Source: CAYJBH01 sp964370605 (GTDB lineage Bacteria > Bacillota > Clostridia > Oscillospirales > Ruminococcaceae). From it: a DNA stretch of 59,355 nucleotides. Each line of letters opens with the position of its first letter. The first letter of the stretch is position 1. Position numbers and translations under genes: made by a program. This document shows, piece after piece, positions 54,526 through 59,355 of the stretch. Below the pieces are notes generated by a model that worked only from the letters and a program-made list of their open reading frames with translations, was not told where the DNA came from and did not search any database. The stretch lies in assembly GCA_964370605.1 (NCBI GenBank), contig CAYJJX010000016.1:1-59355 (forward strand). The letters run 5' to 3'.

Positions 54526-55440
54526 ATGAAATCATTTATCGACCCGCTCGACGCCTCGGTAGAGAAGATTGATGAGCTCATCGAGGTGGCAGAAGATATT
54601 ATAGCAAATCCCGATCGATACAGCGAGGCCTGCCGTCGTAAAAAACTGGCCACACTTTTTTTTGAGCCATCCACCCGCACACGTCTTTCATTTGAGGCGG
54701 CAATGATGGAGCTTGGCGGCAATGTGATTGGCTTTGCAGGTGCCGACAGCACCTCTGCCTCAAAAGGTGAATCGGTCAGCGATACCATAAAAATGATTAA
54801 CTGTTATGCCGATATCATAGCAATGCGGCATCCCAAAGAGGGGTCGGCATTGGTCGCGGCGCAGAATTCGACCATACCGGTCATTAATGCCGGTGACGGT
54901 GGGCATCAACACCCGACCCAGACACTGACCGATCTATTCACTATAAAAAAGTTGCGCGGTGACCTATCAAATATTACCATAGGGCTTTGCGGTGACCTCA
55001 AATTCGGTCGCACCGTGCATTCGTTAATACGTGCAATGGTGCGATATGATAACGTCAAGTTTGTGCTGTGTTCGCCTGATGAGCTGAAATTGCCACGGTA
55101 CATCAAAGACGAAATTGTCGGACACGGTCATGAATATTGCCAGTTTAGCCTACTTGAAGACTGCATAGACGAGCTGGACGTGCTTTATATGACCCGAGTT
55201 CAACGAGAACGTTTTTTTAATGAAGAAGAGTATTTGCGGCTTAAAGATTTCTATATACTTGACCCATATAAAATGACTCTTGCGAAGGATGACATGATGG
55301 TCATGCACCCACTACCGAGGGTGAATGAAATCTCCGCCGAAATCGACTCAGATCCCAGAGCTAAGTATTTTGAGCAGGCGTTATATGGCAAGTATATCCG
55401 AATGGCGCTGATTCTCGATATGTTGAAAATTACCGTATAA
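54526..55440 (+). CDS. pyrB: Aspartate carbamoyltransferase catalytic subunit
   Basis: It condenses carbamoyl phosphate and aspartate. About 304 residues with FFEPSTRTRLSFE (carbamoyl-phosphate binding), HPTQTLTDLF, CGDLKFGRTVHS and HPLPRVNEI. The ATG at 54526 lies 12 nt after GAGAAAGGA; the longer frame from 54454 overlaps an ATG within the ribosome site. Followed 10 nt later by pyrI, so it forms the regulated enzyme. Confidence 0.96.
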   Translation: MKSFIDPLDASVEKIDELIEVAEDIIANPDRYSEACRRKKLATLFFEPSTRTRLSFEAAMMELGGNVIGFAGADSTSASKGESVSDTIKMINCYADIIAMRHPKEGSALVAAQNSTIPVINAGDGGHQHPTQTLTDLFTIKKLRGDLSNITIGLCGDLKFGRTVHSLIRAMVRYDNVKFVLCSPDELKLPRYIKDEIVGHGHEYCQFSLLEDCIDELDVLYMTRVQRERFFNEEEYLRLKDFYILDPYKMTLAKDDMMVMHPLPRVNEISAEIDSDPRAKYFEQALYGKYIRMALILDMLKITV

Positions 55441-55450
55441 GGAAGTTGAC

Positions 55451-55867
55451 ATGCAGATAGACAGTATAAAAAACGGTGTGGTCATCGACCATATTAAGGC
55501 AGGCAAGAGCCTCGAGATATATCACTATCTTCAGCTCAACCAGCTGTCAAACACCGTCGCGATCATTAAGAATGTCAAGAGCGACAAGATGGGTCATAAA
55601 GACATCATCAAGGTGGAGGGCAACATCGATAAGAATCTTGATCTCCTCGGTTTTTTTGAGGGCGATATCACCATAAATATTATTAAGGACGGCAAACGTG
55701 TAGAAAAAAAGCATCTCGGGTTGCCGAGTGAGGTGAAAAACGTGATCTCTTGCAAGAACCCGCGTTGTATCACCATGACCGAGCCGGGGCTGGAACAGAT
55801 ATTCATTCTGACAAACCCGAAAAAGCGTGAGTATCGTTGTCGTTATTGTGAGCAGGCCCACCGATAA
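55451..55867 (+). CDS. pyrI: Aspartate carbamoyltransferase regulatory subunit
   Basis: The allosteric subunit that senses CTP and ATP. The 138 residues show the nucleotide-binding N-terminal domain (VVIDHIKAGKSLEIY) and the zinc domain with CKNPRC and CRYC as ligands. Its presence next to pyrB means that the catalytic enzyme is probably the enteric-like B6I6 type. Last gene of the operon, followed by a TTGACC/GGTCAA dyad (55871-55887). Confidence 0.95.
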   Translation: MQIDSIKNGVVIDHIKAGKSLEIYHYLQLNQLSNTVAIIKNVKSDKMGHKDIIKVEGNIDKNLDLLGFFEGDITINIIKDGKRVEKKHLGLPSEVKNVISCKNPRCITMTEPGLEQIFILTNPKKREYRCRYCEQAHR

Positions 55868-55919
55868 TTATTGACCAATACGGTCAAATATGTATTCCCA
55901 GTGAAAGGAACAATACTAA

Positions 55920-56435
55920 ATGCGACATTACAATTCGCTCATTAAGAGCACCTTAACAATTTTTGAAGGACGGATGAGTTTGCGTGAATATTGGCTATTC
56001 ATGTTGTTTAATGCGCTGTTTTTCCTTGCCTTCAGTTTTGTTCTCAGTCTATTCAGCGGCGCATTTATTGTTCAGGCGCTTTTCAAAATGATGTCGGGGG
56101 GAGCAATTGATTTCACCTTGCCGGTAATTATCAGCAATATGTTCAACCCACTCACCTCGCTTTTATTTTTTTTACCACTGCTCGTTGCGACGGCGAGACG
56201 GCTTACCGATGCGGGATACTCTCGTTGGTTTATGGTACTTTTTGTTCTTCCGTTGCTCGGCTGGATTGCACTTGCTGTGCTGTTGCTCGCCAAAAGTTAT
56301 GACGATGTTTCGAGGTGCGCTGCGCCTCAAAATTCAAAGAGTGCGGTATCTTTTTGCCATCGTTGCGGAGCTTCTGTCGATTCTGAAGATAATGCATTTT
56401 GCACTTCCTGTGGAATACAGCTCAGGAGGGAATAG
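55920..56435 (+). CDS. DUF805 membrane protein with C-terminal zinc ribbon
   Basis: 171 residues: three to four membrane segments with the DUF805 pattern EGRMSLREYW, ARRLTDAGYSRW and LPLLGW, followed by a zinc ribbon with FCHRCGAS and FCTSCGIQL (four Cys) at the C-terminus. The function is unknown. Its stop codon is 5 nt before the next ATG, so it is probably co-transcribed with the two PP2C genes. A good ribosome site (GAAAGGA) precedes the start. Confidence 0.85.
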   Translation: MRHYNSLIKSTLTIFEGRMSLREYWLFMLFNALFFLAFSFVLSLFSGAFIVQALFKMMSGGAIDFTLPVIISNMFNPLTSLLFFLPLLVATARRLTDAGYSRWFMVLFVLPLLGWIALAVLLLAKSYDDVSRCAAPQNSKSAVSFCHRCGASVDSEDNAFCTSCGIQLRRE

Positions 56436-56440
56436 TGTCG

Positions 56441-57217
56441 ATGGGTATATTTTCCTCCGACAAGAAAAAGAAACAGACTTCACTGTGTCATGTTGCAACG
56501 CTAAGTAACAAGGGCAGAAGACCTACACAACAAGATGCGTTTGCAGTTATAAATGATGATGAAAGCCGTTTTTTTGCTGCTGTTGCGGACGGTATGGGTG
56601 GCATGGCAAACGGTGCGCAGGCGGCGGACATGGCGGTGAATTTCATCACTAACAGTTCCCGTTCACTGGACGGCATCGAAAACATCTCGGTTCATCTGGA
56701 ATCGTTGACCGTATCGGTCAATGAAAAGGTATATAACGAGTTTGAAGGCAAGGCAGGAACAACACTTACGGCGGTAATTGTGCTGGATGACTATCTCTAC
56801 TGGACATCGGTGGGGGACAGCATGATAGCGCTTTATCGTGACGGCCAGTTGATTCAGCTTAACCATGAACATAGCTACAAAATGCTGGTGAAGCGCAACG
56901 CTTTACTGGACGGTGAACTCGGTGCGCTTCCGGAACTCAGAGGTAGTGACAGTCATCGTTTGACCGCATATATAGGGTCACAGGAACTTCTCGACATTGA
57001 TCGCAATCTCTACGGATTTCCTTTGATGCCGGACGACAAGCTGTTGCTTTGCACCGATGGAATAAGTCGCGCAATAGACGAGTTGACCATGTCGGTCATT
57101 TTAAAGAATTCTCCTAAACGTTCCATCGAGATAATTGACGATCTGATACAGCATAAATCGAGTCCAAAACAGGACAATTATACCGCGGTGATAGCGCAAG
57201 TGGTGTTTGAATTATAA
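56441..57217 (+). CDS. PP2C-family protein phosphatase (first of two)
   Basis: 259 residues. Motifs are GRRPTQQDAF (the usual NQD is QQD), VADGMGG, AGTTLTAVIV, TSVGDSMIALYR, HEHSYKML and LLCTDGIS, with a C-terminal DNYTAVIA. It should dephosphorylate Ser/Thr residues with manganese. The ATG at 56441 is 10 nt after GGAGGG; a GTG two codons earlier is an alternative. It is followed 8 nt later by another PP2C. Confidence 0.9.
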   Translation: MGIFSSDKKKKQTSLCHVATLSNKGRRPTQQDAFAVINDDESRFFAAVADGMGGMANGAQAADMAVNFITNSSRSLDGIENISVHLESLTVSVNEKVYNEFEGKAGTTLTAVIVLDDYLYWTSVGDSMIALYRDGQLIQLNHEHSYKMLVKRNALLDGELGALPELRGSDSHRLTAYIGSQELLDIDRNLYGFPLMPDDKLLLCTDGISRAIDELTMSVILKNSPKRSIEIIDDLIQHKSSPKQDNYTAVIAQVVFEL

Positions 57218-57225
57218 GGAGTGTG

Positions 57226-57957
57226 ATGCCGATACAGCTCAAGATTACATATGACGAATACAGCAACTGTGGCGACCGTACTCACAACGAGGACAGTCTG
57301 TTTTGTGGTGAGCGGTTACAAAAAGGCGTGTTTGTTGTTGCGGATGGATTTGGCGGAAATGCAAGCGGTGCGGTGGCGTCCGGTGTTGCCAGCAAAGCGT
57401 TTGGAAATTCTCTTGCAAAGTCGGTCGCCGGAAGTTGGTCCATGCGTCGTGCATTTGAGGCGGCGGACAAGGAACTGAAGTCAGAGCAAAAAAAACATGG
57501 CCTTGCCGACATAAGGACGACTATCGCAGCTTTGCATATTGATCATGGCAGTGCTTTTTTGGCTCACTGCGGCGACAGCAGGATATACTATCTGTCGGGA
57601 AGTAATATGCCGATGATCACCGCCGATCACTCGATCAGCTATCGCAAATATCAGGACGGTATCATCGACTATGATGAAATTCGATACGATGAAGATCGTC
57701 ATAATTTGACCGAATCACTCGGCAATCCACGTGTCTCGCCGACCATTGCGAAAAAAAAGATAGCGCTCAAAAGCGGCGACGGATTTCTGCTTTGCACCGA
57801 TGGGTTTTGGCAGAACATTTTGGACGACGAGATTTATATAGATTACCTCAAATCAGAGAGTACAGGACGTTGGCTTGAGTTTATGCTACTGCGTATAATG
57901 CCTCGATTGAAGGAAGATGCCGACAACCTCTCTGCCATCTGCGTTATGATGGAATAG
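57226..57957 (+). CDS. PP2C-family protein phosphatase (second of two)
   Basis: 243 residues with GDRTHNEDS, VADGFGGNASG, HCGDSRIYY, TADHS, SLGNPRVS and LLCTDGFW, ending in DNLSAICVMM. All metal-binding aspartates are present. It differs clearly from the preceding copy, so this is not a recent duplication. The start is the ATG just after AGGAGTGTG. No Ser/Thr kinase gene is visible in the window, so the kinase that opposes them is elsewhere. Confidence 0.9.
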   Translation: MPIQLKITYDEYSNCGDRTHNEDSLFCGERLQKGVFVVADGFGGNASGAVASGVASKAFGNSLAKSVAGSWSMRRAFEAADKELKSEQKKHGLADIRTTIAALHIDHGSAFLAHCGDSRIYYLSGSNMPMITADHSISYRKYQDGIIDYDEIRYDEDRHNLTESLGNPRVSPTIAKKKIALKSGDGFLLCTDGFWQNILDDEIYIDYLKSESTGRWLEFMLLRIMPRLKEDADNLSAICVMME

Positions 57958-58022
57958 ATGCGTCAACAAAATCAACAGTTTTTTGTGCGAAATGCCGTTT
58001 TTTGTAACCGTTGCATTACGTA

Positions 58023-58051
58023 TTGAAAATTGCATTTTTTTGTGCTATAAT
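58023..58051 (+). promoter_or_regulatory. Promoter of the phosphofructokinase gene
   Basis: TTGAAA (58023-58028), a 17-nt spacer and TATAAT (58046-58051), about 39 nt before the start codon. Confidence 0.7.
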
Positions 58052-58089
58052 ACAGATAACTACGAATATTTGAAAGGAAAGTTGTAAAA

Positions 58090-59316
58090 ATGACAGGAAA
58101 TGTAATCATCGGACAGTCCGGCGGTCCTTCGTCGGTCATCAACGCAAGCCTTGCTGGTGTCTTCAAAGCATCACGCGACAACGGCTTGACCGTGTACGGA
58201 ATGCTGCACGGCATACAGGGTTTATTGGAGGAGCGTTATGTCGACCTCTCGACCCAGATAAAGAACGAGCTTGATCTCGAACTGCTAAAGCGCACACCTT
58301 CTGCGTTTTTGGGATCCTGCCGCTATAAGCTTCCCGATGCCGATGACAAGCCGGAAGTTTTTGAAAAGCTGTTTGCTATCCTGAAAAAACTTAACATCAG
58401 CTACTTTTTCTATAACGGTGGTAACGATTCAATGGACACCACCAAAAAACTTGCCGCTTATGGCGAGAAAATCGGTTCTCCTATCCGTTTCATCGGCGTT
58501 CCGAAAACCATTGATAACGACCTTGCAGTGACCGACCATACTCCCGGTTTCGGAAGTGCCGCAAAATACATCGGTGCAACCGTAAAAGAATTGGTACGTG
58601 ACGGTCTTGTATATGACCAAAAAATGGTCACAGTAATTGAGGTTATGGGTCGCAACGCCGGCTGGCTGACTGCCGCCGCCGCACTGGCGAAATCGGAAGA
58701 CAATCCCGGTCCCGACATGATTTTCTTGCCCGAGAACGTTTTTGATACCGACACCTTCATCGACAAGATCGAGGCCGCACAAAAATCCAAGAAAGCTATC
58801 TGCGTAGCCGTTTCGGAGGGCGTAAAAAACAAGGCAGGCAAATACCTGTTTGAGCAGGATGAAGATTTTGTTACCACTACCGACGCTTTCGGACACAAAC
58901 AACTCGGCGGAACAGCCGATTACCTTACCCAGATGATCATGCGTGAAGTCGGTTGTAAGACAAGAACTGTTGAACTGTCGTCGCTACAACGTTGTGCCGC
59001 TCATTTTGCGTCGCTCACCGACGTCGATGAGGCATTTTCGGTTGGCGCCGCCGCTGTCAAGGCTGCTTTAGCAGGACACACCGGTTGCATGGTTATCTTA
59101 AAACGTGTCAACGATGAGCCGTACCACTGCGTGACTGACCTATATGATGTTTCCAAGATTGCTAACGTAGAAAAGACCATTCCGCTCGACTGGATTGACC
59201 TTGCAAACAACACAGTAACCGAAGAATTTGTCAAGTACGCAACACCGCTTATCTTCGGCGAAATCAACCCCGTTATTGTAAACGGAATGCAACGTCACCT
59301 ACAGCTGAGCCTGTAA
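58090..59316 (+). CDS. pfp: Pyrophosphate-dependent 6-phosphofructokinase
   Basis: It phosphorylates fructose 6-phosphate, with PPi as the likely donor. The 408 residues show IIGQSGGPSSVINAS, FYNGGNDSMDT, PKTIDNDL, TPGFGSAAKY, MGRNAGW and RTVELSSLQR. The Asp in GGND and the Lys in PKTIDND are the features that distinguish PPi enzymes from ATP enzymes. Length agrees with the clostridial PPi type. The start ATG is 11 nt after TGAAAGGA. It has its own promoter. Confidence 0.93.
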   Translation: MTGNVIIGQSGGPSSVINASLAGVFKASRDNGLTVYGMLHGIQGLLEERYVDLSTQIKNELDLELLKRTPSAFLGSCRYKLPDADDKPEVFEKLFAILKKLNISYFFYNGGNDSMDTTKKLAAYGEKIGSPIRFIGVPKTIDNDLAVTDHTPGFGSAAKYIGATVKELVRDGLVYDQKMVTVIEVMGRNAGWLTAAAALAKSEDNPGPDMIFLPENVFDTDTFIDKIEAAQKSKKAICVAVSEGVKNKAGKYLFEQDEDFVTTTDAFGHKQLGGTADYLTQMIMREVGCKTRTVELSSLQRCAAHFASLTDVDEAFSVGAAAVKAALAGHTGCMVILKRVNDEPYHCVTDLYDVSKIANVEKTIPLDWIDLANNTVTEEFVKYATPLIFGEINPVIVNGMQRHLQLSL

Positions 59317-59355
59317 ATAAATATTATTAAAACAATATGCCATATCAACATCCAA

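Noticed and set aside
1..59355. tRNA, rRNA, CRISPR and transposase genes
   Set aside because: No cloverleaf-like, repeat-spacer or transposase-like sequence was recognised while reading both strands; a dedicated scan was not possible.

Overview
The window looks like a chromosomal segment of a flagellated, spore-forming Clostridia-type Firmicute. The evidence is a spoIIE-type sporulation phosphatase, a flagellin, PyrK/PyrD type 1B dihydroorotate dehydrogenase, a pyrI regulatory subunit, a PPi-type phosphofructokinase, a NadD-YqeK/LytR/RsfS/LeuS gene order, and Shine-Dalgarno sites of the AGAAAGGA form. I cannot name the genus from sequence alone. No rRNA, tRNA, CRISPR array, insertion sequence or phage gene was recognised.

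Layout. 1-3.6 kb (minus): rmuC start, a membrane protein, a lone divergent flagellin, ung and trxA. 3.6-4.1 kb is a gene-free gap. 4.1-6.5 kb: spoIIE. 6.7-11.4 kb (plus): GT2 glycosyltransferase, D-Ala-D-Ala carboxypeptidase, nicotinate phosphoribosyltransferase and an unknown membrane-anchored protein, ended by a long bidirectional hairpin. 11.5-14.7 kb: membrane protein, fetAB-like exporter and a divergent PadR regulator with an inverted-repeat operator candidate. 14.9-21.8 kb (minus): DegV, Ogt, bacteriohemerythrin, a three-gene sugar/glycosyl cassette and PBP1A, with a divergent BofC-domain protein.

22.5-29.8 kb holds the most unusual locus. It is a corrinoid methyl-transfer island with a corrinoid protein, a UroD-type methyltransferase fused to a thioredoxin-like CxxC domain and lacking the usual zinc histidine, a CobW GTPase with an altered metal motif, a lipoprotein coupled to a RACo-like reductive activator, and a divergent PocR/AraC regulator. 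No classical substrate methyltransferase (MttB, MtaB or MtrH type) is in the window. A MocR regulator, an ECF S component, a tyrosine phosphatase and a DUF3810 protein follow (29.8-33.6 kb).

33.8-40.5 kb (plus): NadD-YqeK fusion, LCP protein, rsfS, leuS, apbE and a PAP2 phosphatase. Directly after the PAP2 stop codon, an AT-rich membrane gene is enclosed by imperfect inverted repeats and looks like an inserted cassette. 41.3-49.5 kb: a GGDEF/EAL sensor with a degenerate GGDEF, a three-gene membrane glycosylation-like operon ending in YfhO, and a TepA-like protease.

49.6-55.9 kb is a pyrCKDFEBI operon. It has a consensus promoter, and the antiterminator and terminator hairpins are mutually exclusive; the terminator U-run abuts the pyrC ATG. 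The window closes with a DUF805/zinc-ribbon protein, two tandem PP2C phosphatases and PPi-dependent phosphofructokinase.
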